A stretch of DNA of 64,000 nt from JAJRRS01 sp965230275 (GTDB lineage Bacteria > Planctomycetota > Phycisphaerae > Phycisphaerales > Phycisphaeraceae): positions 1,302,001-1,366,000 of the forward strand of contig CBDDKO010000002.1 in the NCBI GenBank assembly GCA_965230275.1, given 5' to 3'. Positions 9,004-18,298 of the stretch are shown here, in pieces; the first letter of the stretch is position 1, and the number at the start of each line of letters is the position of its first letter. A model generated the notes under the pieces. The model was given only the letters and a program-made list of their open reading frames with translations, made no database searches and was not told where the DNA came from. A program made the translations under genes and the position numbers.

Positions 9004-10656
9004 TCAATTCCTGGCGAGCGATCGGTAGACCAACAGGGTCAGTACAGCCATGCCCACGTTGCCGGACCAGAGCACGCCCAAGCCGACGGGGATGCCCCCG
9101 CTGCCGTCGACCGAAATATTCTCGCCGGTATGGATGAGCATGATGGACACGATCGCCAGCATGAAGCTCCAGATGAACACGGCCAGCGGCAGGTGTCCTT
9201 TGAGCTTCATCGCGAGGGTCGCGCCGAAGACCAACAGCATCAGGCAGTTCACCGCCGACGCAGCGCGCTCGTGCAACTGGGACACGATCTTGCGTCCGAG
9301 CCTGCGGATGTTCTTGTTCAGTGACTCCAGCGCGTTGTCCACATGCTTCGAACGCGACAAGTGAGGCGCGGCATAGGCTTCCAAGGCCGCAATCGGCTGC
9401 TTGTCGATATTCTCTTCAAGGATCGGTTTGGACCAGCGCATCGGCGGCAGTTGATGAGACAACATCTCCGTCGTGGGCACGGCGTCAGGAACGTTGAACA
9501 CACTGACTTCCCGCAGCTCTATGGAAACCGAGGGCTCGGTGCCTTGCTGCTCCGAGGCATTGACTTCGATCTGACCCGCTAATGCCTCAATGCGCCGCTG
9601 CGGGGCCTGGGCGGGGTAATCGATCGTGATCGGCCTGCCCGGCCGGGACTCGAGCTTCAGCACGCCGCCGACTGTCCTGGCGATGGGGCTCTTGACCAGG
9701 TAGTCCTGGGTGGCCCCTGTAAGCACGACACCGGCCCGGCCCCGATCGGCCTTGAGCCGTTGACGGATCGATGTACGCAGTTCGGCGACGGCGACCTCGC
9801 GTATCAACTGGGTCTTGGACTCCTGAACATCACTGTACCGCTCGGGCTCACGGTCCAGCTCGCGCAGCTCGGGCCAGGAGAGGTACTTCGGGCTGTCACC
9901 GAACGGGCTGGGCAAGACGATCGGGCCGACCGGCAGGCTCTCGAAGTACTCCAACTCGCCCAGCTTTGGCTGGTAGCGCATCGCCTCGATCAGCTTTAGT
10001 GTGACACGCGACTCGCGCTCGTCCTGGAACAGGAGAATATTGGCGAACCTGGCCGTGCTATCGGCCCTGACCTGCTCCTGCTCGTCGAGCTCACCGACCG
10101 CGACGCCGGCGAGCTGGATGAACTTACTCGCGTTCTCGGCACCCTCGATGGACGGCGGCGGGTACTGCTGGGCCGAGTCGGCGTAGATCACGATCCCGTC
10201 GAACTCGGTGAAAGGTCGGTTCTGGTTCAGCTGCGTGACCAACACGCTCATCATGTCTTTCTCAAGCGTCTCCTCGGCGGCCCGGTAGAAGCCCGGCACG
10301 ACGAAGTTAGACAGGTAGAACAGGCCCATCGTCAGCACCAGCCCCAGCGCCGCAACCGGGGCGAGCACCTTGGCGTAGCTCATCCCGCTGGCCGAGCACG
10401 CCAGCACCTCGTTGTCCCCGGCCATGCGGATGAACACCAGCGTGCTGGCAAACGCCCCGGCAAAGGGGAGCGTGAACCCCAGCATCGTCGGGGCGGAGTA
10501 CCCCACGAACTTCAGCAGCGCCCCCGCGCCCAGCAGGCCCTCGGAGATCGGCTTGATCGCCGCGGCAAAGCTGACCATCGTCACCAGCACCAGGACCACG
10601 ATCGCCATGATCTTGAGCAGCTCGCGCAGAATGTACCTGTACAAAGTCCAGGGCAT
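9004..10656 (-). CDS. LptF/LptG-family permease (first of pair)
   Basis: 550 residues from the ATG at 10656 (MPWTLYRYILRELLK); a GTG 17 codons earlier gives a less typical N-terminus. It has the standard plan of N-terminal membrane helices (about 10-30, 45-75 and 90-120 with GDNEVLACSASGMSYAKVLA, the conserved coupling segment), a very long periplasmic region (about 130-440) and three C-terminal helices. At 550 residues it is far longer than a usual LptF or LptG (about 360); the surplus is in the periplasmic domain. With its neighbour it would form the heterodimeric permease of an Lpt-type exporter; LptB and LptC are not nearby. Confidence 0.87.
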   Translation of the reverse strand: MPWTLYRYILRELLKIMAIVVLVLVTMVSFAAAIKPISEGLLGAGALLKFVGYSAPTMLGFTLPFAGAFASTLVFIRMAGDNEVLACSASGMSYAKVLAPVAALGLVLTMGLFYLSNFVVPGFYRAAEETLEKDMMSVLVTQLNQNRPFTEFDGIVIYADSAQQYPPPSIEGAENASKFIQLAGVAVGELDEQEQVRADSTARFANILLFQDERESRVTLKLIEAMRYQPKLGELEYFESLPVGPIVLPSPFGDSPKYLSWPELRELDREPERYSDVQESKTQLIREVAVAELRTSIRQRLKADRGRAGVVLTGATQDYLVKSPIARTVGGVLKLESRPGRPITIDYPAQAPQRRIEALAGQIEVNASEQQGTEPSVSIELREVSVFNVPDAVPTTEMLSHQLPPMRWSKPILEENIDKQPIAALEAYAAPHLSRSKHVDNALESLNKNIRRLGRKIVSQLHERAASAVNCLMLLVFGATLAMKLKGHLPLAVFIWSFMLAIVSIMLIHTGENISVDGSGGIPVGLGVLWSGNVGMAVLTLLVYRSLARN

Positions 10657-11009
10657 GAGCGATAGGGTAACAAGCCACCGGACACATTGCACCGAATAGA
10701 CTTTCACCTAACCCCGGGCATCGTGTATGTGAAAACCCACAGACTCAACATCACAACCGATCTATTGATCGAGATAGTCAACGTCCGCATGAAGCCGTAC
10801 ACCGCGCCACATATAAATATCGTGAAACAGCTACCGGCCTGTTGTGTAATAACAACATGCTGTTAGGATACTGCACAGTCAGGGGAGGGCGGACCACTTT
10901 CTCAATAACCTACCCCTTAAAACTCAGACACACGGGCATCTGCGCGATGTTGTGTGAGCTGTGATTATGTTTGTTCTGTCTCTGACAGACTCAGTTAAAA
11001 GGACTTCAC
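10657..11009. other. Intergenic region between divergent permease and repeat-protein genes
   Basis: 353 bp with no supportable gene. It must carry promoters for both divergent transcripts, but no pair of hexamers stands out convincingly. It is A+T-richer than the surroundings. An AAAAGGA ribosome-binding site (10997-11003) precedes the ATG at 11010. Confidence 0.6.
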
Positions 11010-14000
11010 ATGTCGAGTAGCGTTTTCAGCAAGCCCATGAAACGACGGGGTATGCGGGTGGTCTTATCGTCTCTGGCCCTGGGTGGGATCACCGGCCAGG
11101 CCTCGGCGGTCGATCTGGAATGGGCCAACACGACACCGGGCCTGCTGTTCTACGACGACGGCGCGAACTGGAACCCGGTCAACGCGCCGGACGACGCGGA
11201 CAACATCCTGTTCGCGCTGGACGAGACGCTGACGATCGTGCTGGGCGCGCCCAGCGACGGGAATAACTTCACGGTCACGGCCGGCGACTGGACATTCACC
11301 GGCGGCGGCGGGACGTCGCTGGACACCGAGGGCCTGCTGACCATCGACGATGGCGGCCTGCTGAGCGGTGCGGCGGTAACGCTGACCGGCCCCTCGAACT
11401 GGAACAACGCTGGGATCGCGACCGTCGGCGACGCGGGTGATGGCACGCTGACCGTCGAAGCCGGTGCGTTGATGGAGGTCAGCCAGCTGTTCGTCGGCGA
11501 CCAGAACGGCGGGACGGGCACCGTCACCGCGACCGGGGCGGGCACCATCCTCCGGGCCACGCTTAACGTCAATACCGGGCTGCACAGCATCGGCAGGGAT
11601 GGCGGCAGCGGGACGATCAACGTACTCGACGGGGCCGCGCTGCGCACCAGCAGCACTGCGCCGAACGATATCTACGTCGGCAGCGGCTTTTTTGATGCCG
11701 ACCTGATCGACCCGCTGAACCCGGTCGTGCGGTCGGTCGGTGTGCTGAACGTTGACGGCGCGGGCTCGTTCGCCGAAGCCGAGGACCTGCTCGTCGGTCG
11801 ACTGGGCGGAATCGGGTTCGTCAACGTCACCAACGGCGGGCAGATCATCAACACGGACGGCGGGAGCAACGGCTCGCCGGACACGCTGCTGGGCATCAGC
11901 CCCGATTCGGAGGGCACGCTGACAGTGGACGGCGACAACTCGCTGTTTCGGTCCCGGCAGATCAATGTCGGTTACGACAGCCTCGGGCGTGCGATCGTCA
12001 CCGGCGGCGGCGTGGTGCGCACGCAGACCCAGGGCACCTCGCTCGGCGACATGATCATCGGAGTGAATACCGGCAGCGACGGCAAGATCGCGGTGACCGG
12101 CACGGACAGCGGCGGGACGGTCAACTCGCTTTTGGATGTCGATAACGATCTGTTCGTTGGCGACGCGGGCCTGGGGCAACTGAACATCGGGCGCGACATC
12201 GATAACAACGAGGTCGGGACCGGCTCGCTGCAGGTGGATGAGAATCTGATTATTGGCAACCTCGCGGGGAACACCCAGGACAATAGGGTCGTTGTCAGCG
12301 GCACCGACGCGACCGCGAACGTCGGCACCAGCCTCATCGCTGGCTCTGCCGGCACGGGCACATTTGAAGCACGAAATGGCGCGACGATCACGGTTGGCGC
12401 CGCCATCTCGGCCGGAGCGGCGCCCGACGGCGACGGGACGGTCCTGATCGACGGGCCCGGCACGACGGCGACGGCAAACAACCTGTTTATCGGCAACGCC
12501 AACGCCGGTGCCGCGTCGGTCGGCACGATGACCGTCAGCAACCAGGCCGTGGTAACCATAACCGGCACGAGTAACGGCGTGGTCACGCTGGCCGACGACA
12601 CCAACGCGACCGGCACGCTGACCGTCACCGGGGCGGGCTCGCGGGTCGAGTCCACCGGCGGGACCGCCGAGTGGTGGGTCGGCGGCTCCTCGAACTCCGA
12701 CGGCATCGGCGGCGACGGCTTCCTCAATGTCCTGGACGGTGGAGAGGTCATCACGACCGGGCGTATCGTGCTGGGGTACAAAGGCACGGCCACGGGTGAA
12801 GTCAATGTCGACGGCGCAGGCTCCCGGCTCGACGCCAACGGCGACTACATCCTCGTCGGATTCAACAACGACGGCGTCATGAACATCACGGGCGGCGGGC
12901 TGGTCGAAGCCAACCGTGTCTTAGTCGCCGACGCTTCGGGCTCAACCGGTAGCGTGTTGATCGACGGGCCCGGCTCGACCCTGGACCTGAGCAACCTGCT
13001 GCACGTCGGCGACACCGTGCCCGGCGAGATGGACATCTCCAACGGCGGGCAGTTGAACGTCGCGACCGGGGTGAGCAGCGCACGGTTGATCATCGGCGAC
13101 GAGGGCGGGGCCGACGGCTCACGCCTGACCGTGACCGGCACCGGCAGCCGGATCGATTACTTAGGCACCGAACGTATCAGCGTCGGCATGAACGGCGGGT
13201 CGACCAGCAACCGGGCGCTGCTGGAAGTGCTCGACGGCGCTGTCGTCCAGGCTGTGCAGCGTGACGGAGGGAACAACATCGTCAGCCAGGGCTTTATCGT
13301 GGTCGGCGACGAGGCCGGCGGCAACGGGCAGATCGACGTGGACGGGGTCGGCTCGCGCATCGAAGCTCGTTACCTCGCTGTAGGCCAACAGGCCAGCGCC
13401 AGCGGCGTCATCAACGTGACCGGTGGCGGCGAGATCGAACTCACCGAGTTCTCCGAAATCGGTTCGGCGGGGAATCAGGCCAGCACGATGACCGTCTCGG
13501 GCGCGGGCTCACGCTTCGACGTCGGCGGCAACCTGTTCACGGGGGCGGGCGGTACGGCCAACGGCACACTCAACATCGCTGACGGCGGCACGGTCACCAC
13601 GGGCGACCAGAGCTTCATCGGCTTCGTCACCGGCAGCGTCGGCACGGCCAACGTCGGCGGCACCGGGGCCACCGCGACCTGGCAGGCGAACAACAATCTC
13701 TTCATCGCAGGCACACAAGACCTGTCGATCAGCGGCAGCCAGTCCGGCAGCGGCAGCGGCACACTCAACGTGCTGACCAACGGCCTGGTGCAGGTCACCG
13801 GGCAGACCGTCATCAAGGACCGCGGCACCGTCACGCTCGACGGCGGCACCCTCGAGACCGACACCCTGATCTTCCAGGACTTCAGTGACGCAAGCCGACC
13901 CGGCAGCCCGACGTTTAACTTCAACTCCGGCACGCTGCGGTTCACCCAGAACGCCGGGAACACGATCACGACCGGTCTATTGGAAGATATTCTTGGCGCG

Positions 14001-15092
14001 AACCCGACGCTCAACGCCGGGCAACACCTGGCGATCGACGAGCTCGTCATCCTCGGCGGACCGTTGCGGCTTAACGGCGGGACGTTCAGCGTCGGCTCTA
14101 TCTCCGCGGCCAACATGGCCCTGGTCGACTTCGACGCCGGCACCATTAACCTGACCGACGCCAGCATGGTCGTTACCGCCTCGGGCGTGCTCGGTAAGGA
14201 TCCCACGATTCAGCCCGGTCAAGCCATCAACGTCACCAACAACGTCTTCATCCAGGCCGACGGGACGCTGACCGCTGTGGGCGACTTCAACGCCGGCGGG
14301 ACCATCATCAATAACAACGAGTTTGTGCTTATCGACGCGGGCGGCGGCAAGACCGTCAACGGTGTTGTGAACAATACCGCCGGCGCTTCAATCACCGTCG
14401 TCGGCGACGTCACCTTCAATGACCTCGTCAGCGGGCCGGGCGGGTTCTTTGGGCCCGGCACCACGACCTTCGCGGGTGGATTCAGCCCCGGCGCCAGCCC
14501 GGGCACCGTCAGCTTCGAGGGGGATGTCGTCCTCGACACCGCCAACACACTAAACATCGAACTCGGCGGGCTGACACCGGGCGACGATTACGACCGGCTC
14601 GAGATCGACGGCACGGCGAGCATCGACGGGACGCTCGACGTATCACTGATCAACAGCTTCGTCCCGGCCGTCGGCAACAGCTTCGGCATCCTCTTCGCCA
14701 ACAGCGGGTTCGGCGGCAGCTTCCACACACTGAACCTCCCGGACATCTCCGGGCTCGGGCTTCAGTGGCAGCTCAATCCCGGCGGATCAACACTCTTTCT
14801 TAACGTCGAAGCGGCCCTGCAGGGCGACCTGGACGGTGACGGGTTCGTCGGCCTGAGCGACCTGGACATCATCCTCAACAACTGGAACCAGTCTATCCCG
14901 CCGGGCGATCCGCTCGCTGACCCGACCGGCGACAACTTTGTGGGCCTGGCGGACCTGGATATCGTGTTGAACAACTGGAATGCCGGCACGCCGCCGAGTG
15001 CGTCGACAAGCATCCCCGAGCCCGCGACCAGCGTGCTGCTGATGGGGCTGATCGCAAGCGGTGTGTGCCGCCGTGGTCGTCTGGGTGGTTGA
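11010..15092 (+). CDS. Giant autotransporter-like beta-repeat protein with dockerin-like doublet and PEP-CTERM tail
   Basis: 1360 residues. A signal peptide (basic MKRRGMRVV, hydrophobic, ASA) covers about residues 1-35. Residues about 80-1150 are imprecise repeats rich in Gly, Thr, Asn and Asp. The recurring phrase is GxGTxxVxGxGS ... VGxxGxGxxxVxxGGxV, as in the passenger repeats of autotransporter-associated beta-strand proteins, so a long right-handed beta-solenoid is predicted. There is no autotransporter barrel. A dockerin-like doublet (GDLDGDGFVGLSDLDIILNN and DPTGDNFVGLADLDIVLNNW) occupies about 1272-1325, followed by the PEP-CTERM sequence IPEPATSVLLMGLIASG and a basic CRRGRLGG end. 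The PEP-CTERM tail predicts processing by an exosortase (not in this window) and surface or matrix placement. Confidence 0.92.
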   Translation: MSSSVFSKPMKRRGMRVVLSSLALGGITGQASAVDLEWANTTPGLLFYDDGANWNPVNAPDDADNILFALDETLTIVLGAPSDGNNFTVTAGDWTFTGGGGTSLDTEGLLTIDDGGLLSGAAVTLTGPSNWNNAGIATVGDAGDGTLTVEAGALMEVSQLFVGDQNGGTGTVTATGAGTILRATLNVNTGLHSIGRDGGSGTINVLDGAALRTSSTAPNDIYVGSGFFDADLIDPLNPVVRSVGVLNVDGAGSFAEAEDLLVGRLGGIGFVNVTNGGQIINTDGGSNGSPDTLLGISPDSEGTLTVDGDNSLFRSRQINVGYDSLGRAIVTGGGVVRTQTQGTSLGDMIIGVNTGSDGKIAVTGTDSGGTVNSLLDVDNDLFVGDAGLGQLNIGRDIDNNEVGTGSLQVDENLIIGNLAGNTQDNRVVVSGTDATANVGTSLIAGSAGTGTFEARNGATITVGAAISAGAAPDGDGTVLIDGPGTTATANNLFIGNANAGAASVGTMTVSNQAVVTITGTSNGVVTLADDTNATGTLTVTGAGSRVESTGGTAEWWVGGSSNSDGIGGDGFLNVLDGGEVITTGRIVLGYKGTATGEVNVDGAGSRLDANGDYILVGFNNDGVMNITGGGLVEANRVLVADASGSTGSVLIDGPGSTLDLSNLLHVGDTVPGEMDISNGGQLNVATGVSSARLIIGDEGGADGSRLTVTGTGSRIDYLGTERISVGMNGGSTSNRALLEVLDGAVVQAVQRDGGNNIVSQGFIVVGDEAGGNGQIDVDGVGSRIEARYLAVGQQASASGVINVTGGGEIELTEFSEIGSAGNQASTMTVSGAGSRFDVGGNLFTGAGGTANGTLNIADGGTVTTGDQSFIGFVTGSVGTANVGGTGATATWQANNNLFIAGTQDLSISGSQSGSGSGTLNVLTNGLVQVTGQTVIKDRGTVTLDGGTLETDTLIFQDFSDASRPGSPTFNFNSGTLRFTQNAGNTITTGLLEDILGANPTLNAGQHLAIDELVILGGPLRLNGGTFSVGSISAANMALVDFDAGTINLTDASMVVTASGVLGKDPTIQPGQAINVTNNVFIQADGTLTAVGDFNAGGTIINNNEFVLIDAGGGKTVNGVVNNTAGASITVVGDVTFNDLVSGPGGFFGPGTTTFAGGFSPGASPGTVSFEGDVVLDTANTLNIELGGLTPGDDYDRLEIDGTASIDGTLDVSLINSFVPAVGNSFGILFANSGFGGSFHTLNLPDISGLGLQWQLNPGGSTLFLNVEAALQGDLDGDGFVGLSDLDIILNNWNQSIPPGDPLADPTGDNFVGLADLDIVLNNWNAGTPPSASTSIPEPATSVLLMGLIASGVCRRGRLGG

Positions 15093-15107
15093 CTGACAAG
15101 GCTGGCG

Positions 15108-16124
15108 TCACGCGGCCCGGATGTGGTTAAGGGCGTCGACCAAATGATCGACGCTGCCGGAGCTGCCGATGATGACGAGTTGGTCGCGCGGGCTGACGGG
15201 CAGGTCGTTGGTCGGCCGAAGCACGCGGGTGCCGCAGTTGTGGATCAGTGCGACGACGATGGTGTTTTCGCCGATCAGCTTGTAGACCTCGCCGAGTGGG
15301 CGGGTGGTGAACCCGTCGAAATTCTCAAGGCTGATGCGCGTCAGCTCCAGGTCAGGCCAGTGCCCGTCCAACTCCAGCATCTCATCGACATGGGGGTTGA
15401 GCATCTGGTTGGAGGCGCGTGCGGCACCGATCACGGCCGGGCAGATCACACTGTTGGCACCGGCCCGTCGTAGCTTGGGCTCGGTGCCCGACTCGTCACA
15501 GCGTGAGGTGATGTTCAGGTCCGGCTTGATGCCCCGGGCACTCAGCGTGACCAGCACGTTGTCCGCGTCGTCAGACAGACACGTCACCAACCCCGATGCG
15601 CGGAAGATGCCGGCCTCTTCAAGGATCGAATCGTGCATCGCGTTGCCTTCGATACAGAGGTAGCCCTTCTCCTCGGCGTCGCGCAGGCTCCGTGCGTCCT
15701 GGTCGATCACGACGAACGGTAAGTCACGGTACGCCAGCGTCGCACACAGCGCCTGGCCCATCCGGCCGAAGCCGACGATGATGTGGTGTCCGTTGAGTTG
15801 TTGGATCTGTGACGTCACTTTACGCCTCCCTATCATCTGCTTGAGCTGGCCCTCGATCACGAACGACACCATGTTGCTGGTCGCGTAGAGCGCGGCACCG
15901 ATCCCACAGAGCATCAGAAACAGCGAGAACACGCGCTCCGACTCACTGATCGGGCCTTCCATCCCGACGGTGGTCAGGATGATCATGGTCATGTAGACCG
16001 CGTGGAACAGGTCACGTTCGCCGGTGATCATCAGGCCCAGCGTGCCGATCGTGATGACCAGCATCAGCACACCGATGCTGACTCGAAGTTGGTTGACTGG
16101 CTTACCGATGCCTCTGCCCTCCAT
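15108..16124 (-). CDS. Two-helix potassium channel with RCK (TrkA-N/TrkA-C) domain
   Basis: 338 residues. A membrane helix (about 13-34), a pore loop and a second helix (about 66-90) are followed by a Rossmann-fold RCK domain beginning HHIIVGFGRMGQAL (residues 113-126) with the acidic end of strand 2 in VVIDQD. A TrkA-C-like domain lies at about 255-338. This is the MthK/Kch plan: a K+ channel gated by cytoplasmic nucleotide or Ca2+ binding. The selectivity filter, however, reads TTVGMEG (51-57) where TTVGYGD is usual, so Tyr-Gly is replaced by Met-Glu. It is convergent with the giant repeat protein, with 15 bp between stop codons. Confidence 0.9.
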   Translation of the reverse strand: MEGRGIGKPVNQLRVSIGVLMLVITIGTLGLMITGERDLFHAVYMTMIILTTVGMEGPISESERVFSLFLMLCGIGAALYATSNMVSFVIEGQLKQMIGRRKVTSQIQQLNGHHIIVGFGRMGQALCATLAYRDLPFVVIDQDARSLRDAEEKGYLCIEGNAMHDSILEEAGIFRASGLVTCLSDDADNVLVTLSARGIKPDLNITSRCDESGTEPKLRRAGANSVICPAVIGAARASNQMLNPHVDEMLELDGHWPDLELTRISLENFDGFTTRPLGEVYKLIGENTIVVALIHNCGTRVLRPTNDLPVSPRDQLVIIGSSGSVDHLVDALNHIRAA

Positions 16125-16238
16125 CGCGGCCGCCCATGGAGCAGACGAGCCGACTGGAAGAAAGATCGGGCGGATTCCGGGGGAAGGTTAGTTGCTGCTG
16201 ATTATCGGGCCGGATGTGCTGTGTATGGCCGCTTAGGG

Positions 16239-17006
16239 CTATCCGAACAGAGTCGGACCCGAGACATCGGTGGGCGGCCCTTGCTCGGATGCTACCGGTT
16301 CGGCGCAGCGCGACCCCTCGTTACGCGGATTGTTCACGAACGTGCTCACCGGTTGGTGCATCATCAGCTCGGCGGGGTAGGGCTTACACAGCGCCTTCGC
16401 GACGGTCGCGTCGTCGGTTGTCGTGTCCAGCCAAGCGCCGTGGTCTTCCGGCGAGAGGATGACAGGCATGCGATCGTGAAGCTCGCCGACCAACTCGTTG
16501 GCCTGGGTGGTGAGGATGGTGCAGGTCTCCAGCTCGTTGCCGTGCTCGTCCTGGTAATGCTCCCAGAGCCCGGCCATGGCGAACGGCGCCTCGTCGGCCA
16601 TCGTGATGAGATACGGCTGACGCCCCCCGGAAGATGCCCCGGAAGGTTTGCGATTGTTCGATGCGGCATAGCCCCGCCCATCTTTTTTTCGCCACTCATA
16701 AAACCCATCGGCGGGGATCAGGCAACGGCGGCGCTTAAACGCGTTCTTAAATGCAGGCTTCTCGTGTGCCGTTTCGCTACGGGCGTTAATCATTCTGTGG
16801 CCGATCGCAATGTCCTTGGCCCACGGCGGGACCAGCCCCCAGCGGAGCAGGGCCGGTTCACGCTCACCGTTCAACGCACGCACCGCAAGCACCGGCTGCG
16901 ACGGCGCAATGTTGTATCGGGCGACCAGCTGCATCACGGCAAAGTCCACGCCCAACAATTTGTTGAGCCGGTCTTCAACGATCGAAAGCATGTATCGGCC
17001 GCACAT
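16239..17006 (-). CDS. SRAP-domain abasic-site DNA-protein crosslink protein (YedK/HMCES family)
   Basis: 255 residues beginning MCGRYML. Cys2, exposed after Met removal, is the residue that forms the thiazolidine crosslink with abasic sites in single-stranded DNA. Further family signatures are INARSETAHEKPAFK (Asn and Glu of the active site), CLIPADGFYEWRK (Glu) and HDRMPVIL (His). The family shields abasic sites during replication. A low-complexity insert, ASNNRKPSGASSGGRQ, falls in the middle (about 115-130), and the C-terminal 30 residues are not conserved family sequence. The dispersed inverted repeat begins 13 bp upstream of the start. Confidence 0.93.
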   Translation of the reverse strand: MCGRYMLSIVEDRLNKLLGVDFAVMQLVARYNIAPSQPVLAVRALNGEREPALLRWGLVPPWAKDIAIGHRMINARSETAHEKPAFKNAFKRRRCLIPADGFYEWRKKDGRGYAASNNRKPSGASSGGRQPYLITMADEAPFAMAGLWEHYQDEHGNELETCTILTTQANELVGELHDRMPVILSPEDHGAWLDTTTDDATVAKALCKPYPAELMMHQPVSTFVNNPRNEGSRCAEPVASEQGPPTDVSGPTLFG

Positions 17007-17018
17007 GGTTCAAGATTC

Positions 17019-17111
17019 TAGCCACTGATGAACATAGATGAACACGGATAAAGAAAAATGGTTTTGGGCGCCCAGGCCCCAATCGGTGTTGATCCGTGTT
17101 TATCGGTGGCT
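17019..17111. repeat. Dispersed inverted repeat (GCCACyGATrAACAyrGAT type), copy 1
   Basis: Left arm 17019-17051 begins TAGCCACTGATGAACATAGA and the right arm 17082-17111 is its imperfect reverse complement, with consensus AGCCACyGATrAACAyrGAT and then an AACAC(G/C)GAT extension. A spacer of about 30 bp separates the arms. The element fills the gap between the SRAP and GNAT genes and recurs at 28061-28140, so it is a dispersed intergenic element and not a local hairpin only. Its transcript would fold into a long stem and may act as a bidirectional terminator. Confidence 0.8.
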
Positions 17112-17138
17112 CAATCTTCAGCTATGCTGCTGCTTAAT

Positions 17139-17630
17139 ATGACCACACCCATACAGATTATCGAAGCCGACTACGACGATCCCCGTCATCTTCGCGACCT
17201 GTCTGCGATGCTCAATGCCTACGCTCAGGACCCGATGGGCGGGGGCAAGCCGCTTGATGAAGAAGTCCTGGATCGTGTCAGGTCCGGCCTTCAATCACAC
17301 CCGGCGGCCATGACGTTTCTGGCATACAGGGGTGCGCCTGAGCAAGACAACGCTTTACCGGTGGGGATCGTGAACTGTTTCCTGGGCTTCTCGACGTTCA
17401 GGGGCAAGCCGTTGATCAACATCCATGACTTGGCCGTGGCCCCCGAAGCCCGCAAGCAAGGCGTGGCCCGGCTGCTTCTCGATGCGGTGAAGGCTAAAGG
17501 TGAGGCGCTTGGCTGTTGCGCGATTTCTCTTGAGGTGCGCGATGACAACCCGGCGGCGCAGAAGCTGTACCAGAGCTACGGTTTCCACGACGACGGCGTC
17601 CCGCACCGGTTCTGGAAGCTAACGCTTTAG
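17139..17630 (+). CDS. GNAT-family N-acetyltransferase
   Basis: 163 residues from the ATG at 17139 (MTTPIQIIEADYDDP); longer starts run into the dispersed repeat and are unlikely. The acetyl-CoA motif A is INIHDLAVAPEARKQGVARL, giving the Q/RxxGxA pyrophosphate loop in RKQGVA, and motif B is NPAAQKLYQSYGFHDDG. The substrate is unknown; the N-terminal part resembles GNATs acting on small amines or peptides. Convergent with the PLD-like gene (5 bp between stop codons). Confidence 0.9.
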   Translation: MTTPIQIIEADYDDPRHLRDLSAMLNAYAQDPMGGGKPLDEEVLDRVRSGLQSHPAAMTFLAYRGAPEQDNALPVGIVNCFLGFSTFRGKPLINIHDLAVAPEARKQGVARLLLDAVKAKGEALGCCAISLEVRDDNPAAQKLYQSYGFHDDGVPHRFWKLTL

Positions 17631-17635
17631 GTGGA

Positions 17636-18292
17636 TCACAGCCGCGGCTCTTCGAGCGGCACGGGGCAGATGTCTTTACGCTGGCAGGTTTCGCAAGCCG
17701 CGCCTTCCCACAGGGTGTTGAACTGCTGCGCGACGCCATCGATCAGGGATGAACTGTGGGTCCAGACGCCCATCTCGAAGTTGCGCCGCCCGTCGCTCTT
17801 GGCCCCGAGCCCGGCCCCGGTGAGGTTGGCTGAGCCCAGGTACATCGCGCACGCATCGACGATCACCGCCTTGGCGTGCAGGCGTGGGCATCGCCGGATG
17901 ACCAGCGACCCGCCGCAGCCTTCGAGCGTCGGCATCAGTTTCTTCAACTCACGCAACGCCGGCCCGCTAGGCACCCCAGCATGCAGCAGCCGGACCTCAA
18001 CGCCCTTCTGCGCCAGTTTGACCAGGTGCTGCACGATCGACGGGGCATTACGACCGCGCCCTCTTGAAGCGCCAGCTAAACTTCCGGGGGTCGGCACCAG
18101 CATCGCCTTGAAGTCCGCCGTCATGATGTCCAGGCTGACCTCGGCACGCAGCATCCCGTCGAGGACGACACGCTGGAGGTGATCCGCGTTGGTGATCAAC
18201 TGGCACGGCCCGTGCGCGTCGGTATGTACTGTGTCTGTGGCGTTCGCTTTAGGCATCTGTGATGCTATCGGCGGGACGGCGTGGCTGGCCAC
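17636..18292 (-). CDS. Phospholipase D-like protein with single HKD motif and Cys-rich tail
   Basis: 218 residues (206 if it starts at ATG 18256). One complete HKD motif is present, LHAKAVIVDACAMYLGSANL, followed by TGAG. A second HKD is absent, so activity would require a dimer, as in Nuc-type endonucleases and some PLD-like helicase-associated nucleases. The C-terminus is CETCQRKDICPVPLEEP (three Cys after an AAC), a possible metal site. Likely a nuclease or phosphodiesterase; the substrate is not inferable. It is 6 bp from the EEP gene downstream in coordinate order, and both are on the minus strand, so they may be co-transcribed. Confidence 0.8.
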   Translation of the reverse strand: MASHAVPPIASQMPKANATDTVHTDAHGPCQLITNADHLQRVVLDGMLRAEVSLDIMTADFKAMLVPTPGSLAGASRGRGRNAPSIVQHLVKLAQKGVEVRLLHAGVPSGPALRELKKLMPTLEGCGGSLVIRRCPRLHAKAVIVDACAMYLGSANLTGAGLGAKSDGRRNFEMGVWTHSSSLIDGVAQQFNTLWEGAACETCQRKDICPVPLEEPRL

Positions 18293-18298
18293 ACGAAA

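Noticed and set aside
11064..14206. Several minus-strand frames opposite the giant repeat protein
   Set aside because: They mirror the repeats (alternating Val/Pro/Ser) and have no initiation signals.
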